Part shown: positions 21,293 to 32,451 of the stretch, piece after piece
Numbering within the stretch: the stretch's first letter is position 1
Layout of the letters: each line of letters begins with the position of its first letter
Source of the DNA: Diphasiastrum complanatum
Lineage: Eukaryota; Streptophyta; Lycopodiopsida; Lycopodiales; Lycopodiaceae
Direction: 5' to 3'
Assembly: GCA_029204225.1 (NCBI GenBank)
Contig: CM055103.1
Coordinates: 22,074,709 to 22,138,708 of the forward strand
DNA length: 64,000 nt
Translations under genes and position numbers: made by a program
The notes under the pieces: model-generated
The model's input: only the letters and a program-made list of their open reading frames with translations
Database searches by the model: none
Told to the model about the DNA's origin: nothing

Positions 21293-21372
21293 GTCAAACA
21301 AAGAGTGCAGAGAAGCTCTGGCCACACAATTTTGCAGATTCTATTCAATGGCAGGACACCAAATTTGACAAG
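21293..21372 (+). CDS. OSB-like exon a: first half of PDF motif 1
   Basis: An 80-nt exon encodes GQTKSAEKLWPHNFADSIQW plus QDTKFDK. Its 3' donor is AAG/GTGAGG and its 5' acceptor TATGAAG. The protein matches the first half of the roughly 50-residue PDF motif that ends organellar single-stranded-DNA-binding (OSB) proteins of plants (tryptophans at W and QW). It starts in phase 1 and ends on a complete codon, exactly like exon c at 21915. A copy of it lies inverted at 13279-13358. Confidence 0.7.
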
Positions 21373-21586
21373 GTGAGGTTCTCATAGTATCATTTAGAAT
21401 TGGTATTTGCTTGCTCTCTTGAGATCACTAGTATGAAAACTTCACATTATGTGTGTATGCTGGTATGTTACTATTCTCACTTCTGCTTGCTTGTTCATAA
21501 ATTGTAAAAGTACAGTAGAATGGTACAGCAGCTGCACTGATTTGACTACTGTTTTGTTGACCAAGTGGATGTGCTACGATTCACAG

Positions 21587-21689
21587 AAAAGTGTTCGACA
21601 ACCAGATTTTGTGCAGAAGAGAAGGATGGGGGTCCTATGCATGGACAGCTCTTCAAACCCCCCTTGGGTGAATACAAAGTTAAGATCTG
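21587..21689 (+). CDS. OSB-like exon b: second half of PDF motif 1
   Basis: A 103-nt exon after TTCACAG encodes KSVRQPDFVQKRRMGVLCMD followed by SSSNPPWVNTKLRSG. The PDF triad that names the motif is visible, as is the PxWV ending. The best reading joins exon b to exon c through a GC-AG intron (donor TCTG/GCAAGT at 21690), because only that keeps the frame (RSG-QSRSAEQ). Confidence 0.65.
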
Positions 21690-21914
21690 GCAAGTATATT
21701 GGGGCTTTAGGGTTTAGGGGTTTTTCTGCTCTCATATTCTGAGTTTAGATGATTGTAAAAGCTTATGCCCTGTTAGGGTTTTGGGTTTATGGGTTTTTTT
21801 TGTTTTCGTATTATGAGTTTAGATGTTGGTAAAAGCTTGTCACTTGTCACCTTTCAGAGTTATGTAGCAAGTTTTTGATTATGATGACTAGACTTCATAT
21901 TTCCATTTTGACAG

Positions 21915-21994
21915 GTCAGAGTAGAAGTGCAGAACAAGTGTGGGAAAGGTTTTTCTCAAATCCTTCTGAGTGGTGGGATCACAGGCCTGATAAG
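21915..21994 (+). CDS. OSB-like exon c: first half of PDF motif 2
   Basis: An 80-nt exon between TTGACAG and GTTAAT encodes GQSRSAEQVWERFFSNPSEW plus WDHRPDK. It is a paralogue of exon a with the same length and phase. The intron to exon d is only 89 bp (21995-22083). Confidence 0.75.
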
Positions 21995-22083
21995 GTTAAT
22001 TTTCTGAGCTTCTGGGACTTGATCCATGTAGGACTGAAGATACAGTCTTGGCTATTAAGCTAAATTTCTGTTTGTCCAAATAG

Positions 22084-25000
22084 ATGAATGCAAGTTACCC
22101 TGATTTCAAGCACAAAGCAACACGTGATGCCTTGTGGGTTGATGGAAGATCAACTCCTCAATGGGTACGAGGCAAGTTGGCTGCATTGTCACCAGGTACG
22201 CTGCAACGGAGTCCCTTCACCTGGAATTTAAAGATTGCAAGGTACGTAAAGGATGGACAGCATAGGAAGGCTTTAAATCTGTTTAAGCAAATGCAGATAC
22301 AAGGTGCAAAACCTGACAAGTTCACCTTTACCCCTATTCTAAAGGCATGTACAAGTTTGGGAGCATGGGAAGAGGGTCAGTATGTCCATGCACAGATAAT
22401 TCAGAGTGGGCTTGAATCAGATATTTATGTTGGAACCTGCTTGATTGATATGTATGGAAAATGTGGGAAAATTTTGGATGCACAAAGGGTTTTTGACAAT
22501 TTGCCAACACATGATTTGGTCTCTTGGAGTGGAATGATTACAGGATATGTCAAGTGCAGGCAGGGGACAAAGGCACTGGAACTATATCGACAGTTGCAGC
22601 AGACAATGTTGGAGCCAGATAGTGTAACTTTTGTGGGCATCCTTAGTGCCTGTGCTAGTATAGAAGCATTAGAAGAGGGTAGGCGTGTACATGCCCATCT
22701 TATTCAGTGCAGATGTGACTCGGACGTCATTGTGCGAGGCTGCTTGGTTGACATGTATGCCAAATGTGGCAGTCTAGATGATGCTTGCAGAGTCTTCAAT
22801 CTTATGCCTGTACAGGATGTGATTTCCTGGAATCAAATGCTTGCTGGATTCGTCAAGTGTGGCGAAGGGAGGAAGGCATTAAAACTATTCCATCAGATGC
22901 AACGGGAGTGTTTGAAGCCAGATGCTATTACCTTACTCAGTGTTTTGAATGCATGTGCAAATGTGTCTACACTGCAAGATGGTAGGAATGTCCATGCGAA
23001 AGTCGTTCAACTCAGATGTGAGTCCGATGTTTTCATACAGAGTGGCTTGATTGACATGTATTGGAAATGCGGAAGCATAGAGGATGCTTGCCGAGTATTC
23101 AACCAAATACCGACAATTGATGTGGCCTCCTGGAATGCTATGATGGCAGGCTTTGTCAAATGTGGGCAAGCAAAGAAGGCTCTGAAACTATTCAAACAAA
23201 TGTGTCTGGAGCAGGTGAAACCTGACATCATCACCTTTGTGAGTGTCCTAAATTCATGTGCTAGCCTAGCAGCGTTGGAAGAGGGCAGGGCAATCCATGC
23301 ACAAGTGATTGAGAGTGGATGTGAATCAGATGCTATGGTTCGGAGTGCCTTGATAGACATGTATGCAAAGTGTGGGAAGATCGAGCAAGCTCACATTGTT
23401 TTCAACAGCATGCCAACTCAAGATGTTGTCTCCTGGAATGCAATGATTGCAGGTTTTGTGAAGTGTGGGCAAGGTTGGAAGGCCCTAGAAATATTTCAGC
23501 AGATGCAGAAACAGCAGGTTGAACCTGACAAGGTCACCCACTTGGGTGCCCTTAATGCATGCTCCAGTGTCAGAGCCATTGCACAGGGTCGGCGTATCCA
23601 TGCATCCATCATTGCTTGCAGATGTGAGTTGGACACTGTTCTGGGCAGCTGCCTCATTGACATGTATGCAAAATGTGGGAGCATCGAGGATGCGCAGAGG
23701 GTATTTTGGACTATGCCCATGCACGATGTTGTTTCCTGGAGTGCAGTAATCATTGGATGTGTAAACTGTGGGCAGGCTGAAATGGCATTTAATCTTTTTG
23801 AAGAAATGCAAATGGAAAATGTGGAGCCAGACTCTGTCACATTTGTTGGTGCTGTAAATGCATGCACTGGCTTACTAGCACTTGACAAGGGAAGGTTTGT
23901 CCATGCACAAATTCTTAAAAGTGGATGCGGATTGGATGTTGTTCTGGAGAACTGCTTGATTGATATGTATGCCAAATGTGGAAGTATAGAGGAAGCATGG
24001 ACGATATTTATGAACATGTCAAAACGTGATGTTGTCTCATGGAGTACTATGATAATGGGTCTTGTGAAATGTGGACAAGGTGAGAAAGCATTGGATCTTT
24101 TTCAATATATGCAGAGTGCACTGGTGGAGCCAGATATGGTAACCTTCATTGCAGTCCTCGGAGCATGTGCAAGTGTCTGTGCCTTGGAAGAAGGTAGGAA
24201 TGCTCATATGCAGATAGTTGAGAAAGGCTATGAGTCAAACATTATAGTACAAAACTGTCTTCTAGCTATGTATTGCAAATGTGAGAGCATTGATGATGCA
24301 TATCGGGTCTTCAGCATTATGCCAAGACATGATGTAGTCTCTTGGAGTACCATGCTTTCAGGCTATGCAAAGCTTGGGCAGGGAGTGCAGGCATTGCAAC
24401 TTTTTGGACAGATGCAGCAGGAGGGTTTGAAACCAGATGTTGCCATTTTTGTTGCAGTACTTAATGCTTGTGCTAGTGTAGCAGCTTTGGAAGAGGGCAG
24501 GCATGTTCATGCTCAAGCCATTAGGAATAGGTCTGAAGGAGATGTTGAAATCGGGAGCTGCTTGATTGACATGTATGCCAAATGCGGAGATTTAGAGGAT
24601 GCATGCCGGGTTTTTCGCACTATGCCAATTCGTGATGTATTTGGGTGGAATGCAATGCTGAATGGATATGCCTTACATGGGCTTGGAAATAAAACCCGTA
24701 CACTTTTTGAAGAGATGTGTGAAGAAGGCTTTGGGATGGACAGTGTGACTTTTGTTTGTCTGTTCTCAGCTTGTAGTCATGCAGGCTTAGTGGATGAAGG
24801 ACTTTGCTATTTTGAATCTCTTGTTCCTACTTATGCTATGTCAGTAACATTACAGCACTATGGTTGCATGGTTGACCTTCTCGGTCGTGCTGGGCATTTA
24901 TATGAGGCTGAGGAGACAATCAAGAAGATGCCGCTTGAACCCAACATTTCAGTATGGATGGCTTTGTTAGGTGCTTGCAGAGTACATGAGAATGTAGATA

Positions 25001-25176
25001 TGGGTGAACGAGTTGCCAAGAAAGTCCTAGAATTAGACCCAAAAAATGCATCGGGATATGTGCTGCTTGCAAACATTTATGCTGCCATTGGCAAGTGGGA
25101 TAGTAGATTGAAGGTCCAGCAAATGAGGCAAGAAAAGCAGCTTACAAACAGCAAGGGCTTACTTGGATTAAAGTGA
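22084..25176 (+). CDS. Chimeric PDF-motif / PLS-class PPR protein
   Basis: An uninterrupted frame of 1030 codons. Residues 1-37 (MNASYPDFKHKATRDALWVD... to LAAL) are the second half of an OSB-type PDF motif, continuing exon c in phase. From about residue 42 it becomes a PPR array of nine P-L-S triplets, each about 101 residues with conserved blocks LIDMYAKCG, DVVSWNAMI, and PDxVTFVxVLNACAS. It ends in E-type motifs (PLEPNISVWMALLGACRVH, LDPKNASGYVLLANIYA). Such proteins bind organellar RNA, and with a DYW domain they edit C to U. The DYW region lies downstream but out of frame (25158-25583). At 22195/22196 a phase-1 donor (CCAG/GTACG) sits exactly where exon d of an OSB gene should end, so the PPR part may be read through a former intron. 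Antisense frames are shadows. Confidence 0.9.
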   Translation: MNASYPDFKHKATRDALWVDGRSTPQWVRGKLAALSPGTLQRSPFTWNLKIARYVKDGQHRKALNLFKQMQIQGAKPDKFTFTPILKACTSLGAWEEGQYVHAQIIQSGLESDIYVGTCLIDMYGKCGKILDAQRVFDNLPTHDLVSWSGMITGYVKCRQGTKALELYRQLQQTMLEPDSVTFVGILSACASIEALEEGRRVHAHLIQCRCDSDVIVRGCLVDMYAKCGSLDDACRVFNLMPVQDVISWNQMLAGFVKCGEGRKALKLFHQMQRECLKPDAITLLSVLNACANVSTLQDGRNVHAKVVQLRCESDVFIQSGLIDMYWKCGSIEDACRVFNQIPTIDVASWNAMMAGFVKCGQAKKALKLFKQMCLEQVKPDIITFVSVLNSCASLAALEEGRAIHAQVIESGCESDAMVRSALIDMYAKCGKIEQAHIVFNSMPTQDVVSWNAMIAGFVKCGQGWKALEIFQQMQKQQVEPDKVTHLGALNACSSVRAIAQGRRIHASIIACRCELDTVLGSCLIDMYAKCGSIEDAQRVFWTMPMHDVVSWSAVIIGCVNCGQAEMAFNLFEEMQMENVEPDSVTFVGAVNACTGLLALDKGRFVHAQILKSGCGLDVVLENCLIDMYAKCGSIEEAWTIFMNMSKRDVVSWSTMIMGLVKCGQGEKALDLFQYMQSALVEPDMVTFIAVLGACASVCALEEGRNAHMQIVEKGYESNIIVQNCLLAMYCKCESIDDAYRVFSIMPRHDVVSWSTMLSGYAKLGQGVQALQLFGQMQQEGLKPDVAIFVAVLNACASVAALEEGRHVHAQAIRNRSEGDVEIGSCLIDMYAKCGDLEDACRVFRTMPIRDVFGWNAMLNGYALHGLGNKTRTLFEEMCEEGFGMDSVTFVCLFSACSHAGLVDEGLCYFESLVPTYAMSVTLQHYGCMVDLLGRAGHLYEAEETIKKMPLEPNISVWMALLGACRVHENVDMGERVAKKVLELDPKNASGYVLLANIYAAIGKWDSRLKVQQMRQEKQLTNSKGLLGLK

Positions 25177-25583
25177 ATAATCGGATTCATTCGTTTGGCG
25201 TGGATGACCAAGAACATCCACAAATAAGAAAGATCCAGGAAGAATTAGGCGTTCTTTTTTAGCAGATTAAAAAGGAGGGATATGTACGAGCGTTTGTGGA
25301 AGAACAGAAAGAATTTTCATTGTGCCACCATAGTGAGAAGCTGGCAATTGCATTTGGGATCATGAGCACCCCTCCTGGTGCTCCCCTTTATCTATTCAAG
25401 AACTTGCGGGTTTGTGGAGACTGCCACACTGCTACCAAGTTCATTTCAAAGGTTGTTGGGCGAAGAATGGTTGTGAGGGACGCAAATCGCTTTCATCATT
25501 TTGAGGATGGGGTTTGTTCTTGCAAGGATTATTGGTTATGTTATTTCCTTCTTGTGTCTCTGCTATTCGTCAATTCTGCCTAG
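25158..25583 (+). pseudogene. Decayed DYW deaminase domain of the PPR gene
   Basis: One base missing near 25157 (within CAAGGGCTTACTTGG) throws the array frame out. In the other frame the sequence continues as LTWIKVNNRIHSFGVDDQEH (PG-box region), meets a TAG at 25260-25262, and goes on through the zinc-binding [10 protein letters not shown] and [10 protein letters not shown] motifs to the hallmark CSCKDYW at about 25515-25535. After DYW the usual stop is replaced by TTA, adding about 16 residues. Zinc-ligand and glutamate positions of the cytidine deaminase are still present. Three lesions suggest loss of function or assembly errors. Confidence 0.85.
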
Positions 25584-26480
25584 ACCAGATGTATTGGAAA
25601 TCCAATTCATGACGTATGAAACTGTGACGTGCCCAAACCCTAAACCCTAAACGTGTTGATCAGATCTTGCAACACATTAGGAAATGTTTGAACACAGGAC
25701 ACTTGCATGAAGAACAAATCAAGGAAAACATACTTCTTACTTCCTGTAGATCCAAAGACTATCAAATTTAAAGGAAAATCCTCTTGTATTTCGTATAATG
25801 GCAAGGAATGAGCTGTGTTAAAATAAATGCCTATTGTATCCCTTTTGGCTTTGTATATTTGTAATTAGAAATCTGTGCATACACAAATGGGGGTATTTAT
25901 TGAATACATCATGAATCCCTCTTGAGTCTTAGGCAAATTTAACAAGTAGTTCAAGTAGGACACATGGTTCACTTGATAGCTAGAGTTGAATATAGTAAGA
26001 GACGTCGTACATACATAGATGATCACAGCCGTGAGGTTCTGCCCTCTCTTGCTATACACTACCAATGGCAAAGCATTCGTACAGATGTGGTTGAATGGTG
26101 AGAATGTCTGCTTTCTCTTAGAAAATCTGGACTTATGCATTTTGTGATCATAGCCGCGTGTCCTAACATCTCTTGAAGCATGATTTTTCTCACGCCCAGA
26201 GCGACGAATGCTGTGAAGGTGCTCATTTTCGTCGCTGTCTATCCGGCCTCCATGATGGCACAGTGCGCTGCTTCGTTCTGTACTCCTAAATGAGCTATTG
26301 GTCTTATTTCTATTCCGGAAAATCAGTTTTCAAATTTTTACAAAGAAAATTGAGCGCCTCACACAACGTAATCTTTGGCTCATGTCCTCATAAGCGAACT
26401 TAGGAAAATTCTTCTTTATGCTATCAACTCTCTCCAACAAATCATCATTCTTAGTTCGACATTTCCATCAAATTAAGCAC
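25584..26480. other. 3' flank of the PPR locus with LTR-like remnant
   Basis: AAACCCTAAACCCTAAA at 25635-25651 is a short telomere-type (telobox) sequence. From about 25930 a stretch (AAGTAGGACACATGG.TCACTTGA) resembles 50570-50640, so it is probably part of a copia LTR. No gene is seen. Confidence 0.4.
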
Positions 26481-28110
26481 TCTGAGATAGAACGATTTCT
26501 CATTTATTTATCTCTGACCATTTTCTTAGCTTTCAAAGGTACACTAAGCGATAAATCTTTCAGGTGGGATGGATTAGATCCAACCGTATCACCTTCATGT
26601 AAACTTAATTGTAGTCGGCTCACATGAAAAAATTGGGTGTGCAGTAGATTTGCCTGCTTAGGTCTATCCTGAGCACTCCGGATACTATCCTTAGCCACTT
26701 GCAACATTTCTTGCATATCATGCATGAAATCATCAACTTTCTCAATCTTAATAGATCTCATCTTCACATTGATAGGAAATCTAGGTTGAAAACCGTACAT
26801 AAGCATAAAAGGACTGTAAGCTGTAGCAGAATGCTTTCTACTATTGTATGCAAACTCAATCAGAGGAATGTAATCTTCCCAATGAGATTGCATGTGAGAA
26901 ACATATGTCCTCAACATATCTTCCATAGTCTGATTAGTCCTTTCCATTTGGTCATCTAATTCGGGATTATCAGAAGGACGAAAACTAAGAGAAATTTCCA
27001 GTTTATGGAATACTGCTGATTACAAGTGACCTGTGAAGTTAGGATATCTGTCACTAACAATGTCATTCGGTAGTCCATAAAACCGATATAATCTTTCAAC
27101 AAAGATCTGGGCTAAATCAGAAGTTTTAGCAGTTGACTTAACTAGTATGAATGTAGCTGACTTAGTTAACTTGTCCCCAAACATCCAAATAGAATCATTT
27201 TGTCGTTGGGTCTTTGGAGTCCAACTACAAAATCCATCGATATGATTTCCCATCTCTTATCAAGGATGTCGAATGGATGCAACAAGCCACTTGCCTTAAG
27301 GCATTCAGCCTTTGCCAGTTGGCAGGGCTTGTATCTAATCACATATGACTCGACATATGGCTTGAGTTTTGGCGAATAAAACTCTCTTCTGACCAAGTCA
27401 AGAGTCTTGTGTATACCGGGATGTCCTGTATAGGGTATGTCATGACATTCAAACAAAATCTTGTGTTTGAGCTCATCATCACTAGGTACACAAACCTTTC
27501 CATTCCGAAATAACAATCCATATCGAATGGTATACTGTTCCACAATATTCTTATCTTTCCTTGTTTGTTGATACCCATGTGAACTTGACTCAACACTCTC
27601 CTCATTTCTTCCGGTCCGAACAATGTTCCAAATACGACCAATATGGAAATCATTTTCATATTTTTTCTCTCATTGAAAGATATAGATCCGTGGAAATATG
27701 GGTGAATGACAATTCGTTCAGTTCACCAATCTGACTAAGAGTGTCCGCAACTTGATTCGAACTGCCTGTTATATAGCAGATTTCATAATTGAATTCTTGC
27801 ATCAATTCAGCCCATCAAGCTTTCCTCTCCCAAAGATCATGTTGATTGCAAAAATACTTAAGAGACCGGATCCGTATACACTATAAACTTACTACCATAT
27901 AAGTAGTTTCTCCAGCTTTTAAGTGCATGGATAACAACAAATAATTTTTTTTTCCGGCGTAGTATAACGCAATTGAGGACCAGTGAATTTTTTGCTTTCA
28001 GAACCGATCCAGTTACAGTATCACTTGTGTCAGTTCACACGACGTAAAGTAAATCTGGCTCTGCAATTTGTAACACGGGAGCTAAAACAACCAGAGTTTT
28101 AAGTTTATTA
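26481..28110 (-). pseudogene. Degenerate Ty3/gypsy pol remnant
   Basis: Read leftward. A trace of the reverse transcriptase/RNase H junction lies near 28100-28030. RNase H follows (QHDLWERKA, ELMQEFNYEI, QVADTLSQI, about 27860-27700), then an integrase zinc module (ECHDIPYTGHPGIHKT, about 27450). Core pieces come next (MDFVVGL near 27240; GLPNDIVSDRYPNFTG near 27060), and the C-terminal core (AYNSRKHSATAYSPFMLMYG near 26810). A deletion then joins SAQDRPKQA to FHVSRLQL near 26640. Many frameshifts are present. The sequence is clearly diverged from the 6593 family. Confidence 0.85.
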
Positions 28111-28179
28111 AAACATTGATTCAATTCCTCGTTCCAACTTGTACCATTGTCCAGTCCTTCCTTTCCCTTGTATTCCATA

Positions 28180-28600
28180 AATTTCTTTCTTTTTCCCATT
28201 CCAAATACGACAGAACTTGGATTGTTGAGGTTGAATGAGCTTGTCCTTTTATTAGAATTTTGGAAAAACTTGTCTTGAAGTGTAAAAAAGCTTGGTCTTT
28301 TGAGATGACGTTCAATTTTCCCAATGATATTGGCATCACCCAGATTTACAAGAAGTTTGGCAGAAGGGTTCGCATCAAATTCTATGGATCCATCAATAAT
28401 GTGCTAGCGTATAAAAATGAAGGTCAAGTGTGATTTGATCTCTAGTAGGCTTGTGTAGCCATAAAAAGAAAGCGGTCATCTGATTTTGGAAGAATGCCCT
28501 AGGAAAAAATTTACTAAAATTGTTCATCATGTACCAAACATGTACCAAATTGTTCATCATGTACCAAACAACATGATCGAATCAAATAATGGAGGAGTGG
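28180..28600 (-). pseudogene. Unknown protein segment, copy 1 (degenerate)
   Basis: On the minus strand the words KPSAKLL-like NPSAKLLVNLGDANIIGKIE, RHLKRPSFFTLQDKF and FNLNNPSSVVFG can be read with interruptions. They match the better-preserved copy on the minus strand at 37240-37660 (SAKLLAHLGDAENIREIERL, LLKRPSFSTLQD, FNLNNPNLIVSG). I do not recognise the family. Downstream on the same strand comes Ty3 pol, so it may be part of a retroelement gag or linker region. Confidence 0.5.
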
Positions 28601-29066
28601 CTATGGCATCAAAATGACACGTAGATCTCACCTAGACAAGATTGGCAAGCACAATCATGAGTTTTCTGATGAAACAAGCTAGATATGAGTCAAACTTGAT
28701 GTGTCCAACCAGGTTGGGTTCCCTACCCACCTCACTTTAAATGGCTATAACTTCCACAAGCCACATCCAATTGAGTGAAACAAATTGCAACACAAACTAG
28801 GCTTCACTAGCTTTCCAAGAAGCTATCATGCACCAAATTTGGCTCTACCTTGGAGATACATCAACCAAACAAAGTTTGATAATCCCACACGTTTATAAGT
28901 AGTACAATCCAAACAATACCCAGCATGGATCTAATCATTGTGTTTTATAGATCCATCTTGATCCAAAAATACCCTTGATAGCTATCGAGATTCCAGTACA
29001 CTCCCTAAAACTAGTTTTCAAGCCAAAATCACATCAAACATGATGGATGCAATCCAACCTTAGGTA
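28601..29066 (-). other. Leader region of an old minus-strand copia element
   Basis: In reverse complement this resembles the leader of the copia element at 33112-33868 (shared words such as GTTATA, GGTAGGG and TTGGACACAT in the same order). It ends at the primer-binding-like site at 29067-29079. Confidence 0.5.
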
Positions 29067-29079
29067 GGATCTAATACCA
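29067..29079 (-). promoter_or_regulatory. Degenerate primer-binding site
   Basis: On the minus strand TGGTATTAGATCC, followed by TACCTAAGGTT. The element at 33112 has TGGTATCAGAGCC followed by the same TACCTAAGGTT, so the two belong to one family. Confidence 0.6.
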
Positions 29080-29700
29080 TGTGAAATTTTCACACATGTG
29101 AGGACATCTCCAACAATGTGAATGAGCTCCTAAGGTATGTGTGATTGCACATATACAAGCAATCTAGCTTCAAAAATTGAAGGCAAGAGCACTCAATACA
29201 TGCATCTAGCACTCATCATTCATCACACATAATGAGAGGCAACTTTGGATTAAAAAAACCAAGTATGTTGCAAACTCTCGAGCAGAGGGAGGATGTAGAA
29301 AATAATCTAAGTGTTGGAGCACACACACTCCAGATTTCTCGTCAAAAAACCAAGTGATCTCACTCTCACTCATAGTAGCTCGAGATCCATGAAGAATGGA
29401 AATGGAGCTCAATGATTGGACCTCTCTAAAATCACCTCTTACTTTGATTAAAACACTTACATGCCACCTCTTACATTGATTGGACCATTTTGGTGCATCT
29501 TACAATATGATTGGTCCAAACTGACAAATGAAATCAAGAGGTGCAATGTCACTAGCCCTCTGCCATCAAGCCAAGTGTAAGCAACCTACACTAACACAAG
29601 CTAATCCAACTCTAAATTTGGTCTAATTACTTAATTACAAGTGTACAATGAGTGGTTTTGATAGAGGACCCCCAAACTTCAAGATAGATGACTTTTACAA
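29080..29700 (-). repeat. LTR-like sequence related to the 32452 LTR, inverted
   Basis: It begins TGTGAAATTTTCACACATGTG beside the primer site and contains CTCCTAAGG..TGTGT, as in the inner end of the LTR at 32452-33111. The outer end cannot be placed. Confidence 0.45.
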
Positions 29701-30394
29701 TTTTCACAGGAGTAATCTGAGACACCTCATTGGGACACATCAGCAGCCTCTAACTAGGCCAAATTAGCCACTTACCTATGAGTCATTGCTAGTTCCATAT
29801 AAATCCACCACCATGAGTTTTAGGCCTCTTAAACATTTAATTATGATTTGATATCATGAGGGCCCCAACCCCTTGTAATCATAATTAATTTATAGGTCAA
29901 GATAGGCCTACTGACCTCCTTATGGGATATTAGCCTAAGATCATTCCAATCATGGGCATTACAAAGGGTATGCTTTATAAGTGAATAAAAAAGAAGGCGA
30001 CATCGAATAGAGCATGAATGAGATGTATGTGATAGACAAGAATCCCAAAGGCCTTACAACAATAAAAAATGTAGTTCTAGTTGATTTTCTCAAAGGTTTT
30101 ATGATGGTCAAGTTTAAAAACTATAGTAGGATAGTTGAACCAAATTTTAATGGAAGAACCGCCAACCAAGCATTGAAGAATGTTTTTAAGCAATCATCCA
30201 CCCTATGGCTTGCTCAAGACACACTCATCCTTTGGAGTGATAGCACTAGATCTCCTTTTCCAAATGTATCAAACATGCTAATTCTATTTTTGAATAATTA
30301 GAGTTTTGATATCCAATGGCCTCCCTACGTTTTGTGACCAGTTTTCTTTTATTAAGATCCATTGGACTAACCTCATCTTCCTCATGAATCTATA
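29701..30394. other. Spacer with one unsupported frame
   Basis: A 95-codon frame at 30014-30301 (+) starts MNEMYVIDKNPKG. I do not recognise it and it is flanked by no gene signals. Confidence 0.3.
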
Positions 30395-31035
30395 TCTTAC
30401 CTATCAAGGAAATGTCTAAACAGGCTCCACTAAGTGCTATGTTTTGTCATGGTAGTCTCCTAGTGTTCATTTGTGCATTTGTTTATTCTACGCTATGATC
30501 TTGCAAAAACAAAAAAGCACATAATTATTTCCTTTGTTTTCATATAGACCAAATCAAATCCTTTCCTCCAAAATTCCACTATTGATCTACCACTTAAATC
30601 AAATCATTATTTGAAAAACGATCCTTTAATATCCTAGCTTAAAATATAAGTCCTCTTAGTATGCAGCTTTAATTTAAGCTATATTATATTATAATATATA
30701 AAATAAGTCTCTTGGACTTGTCTTATCATACTCACAAGTCTTTATCTTGCCCTCCATGACTAGGGAATGTCACCATAAGTAGGCCCTACTAAGTGCTATA
30801 TTTGTCATGTTGGCATCCTAGTGTATACTTGTGCATTTGTACATATCATATTGATATCATGTTGTTATCTTGCCAAAAACAAGTAAATTATTTTATCCTT
30901 TATTTCTTTCCACCTATAACCAAATCAAACCTTTTTGTCAAAATTCCATAATTGATCTACCACTTAAATAAAATCATCATATTCAAAGAAAGATCCTTCA
31001 AACACGATAATCTAGCTTAACATATAAGTTGTCTT
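30395..31035. repeat. Diverged tandem duplication, unit about 345 bp
   Basis: Words CTAAGTGCTAT, TTGTGCATTTGTN and ATTGATCTACCACTTAAAT occur in the same order at about 30430-30605 and 30787-30970. The two units differ by many substitutions and indels, so the duplication is old. Confidence 0.65.
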
Positions 31036-32289
<1,254 letters not shown>

Positions 32290-32451
32290 GAAATTGGCAA
32301 AAATCTAGCTTGGTATTTTTTATGATAGAAGTTTGTAAGTGAATCTCACATGTGTGGAGGATGTTCCCACATGTGGAGAATTGTAAAGTAAATCAAAATG
32401 TTTGATATAGGGGTCTCATAGAATTTCATAGTCAAGCATTTAGGTGTAGGA

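Noticed and set aside
22425-24017. Minus-strand frames of 70-170 codons across the PPR array
   Set aside because: They are antisense shadows of a repetitive coding sequence and repeat with its period.
25158-25583. Frameshift and stop in the DYW region removed by an intron or by RNA editing
   Set aside because: The sequence between the lesions still encodes the conserved PG-box region, so it cannot be an intron. Organellar editing does not act on nuclear transcripts, and a one-base loss cannot be edited back.
25635-25651. Interstitial telomere or chromosome end
   Set aside because: Only about two and a half TTTAGGG-type units, and likewise at 21706-21720. This is common as a telobox or by chance.
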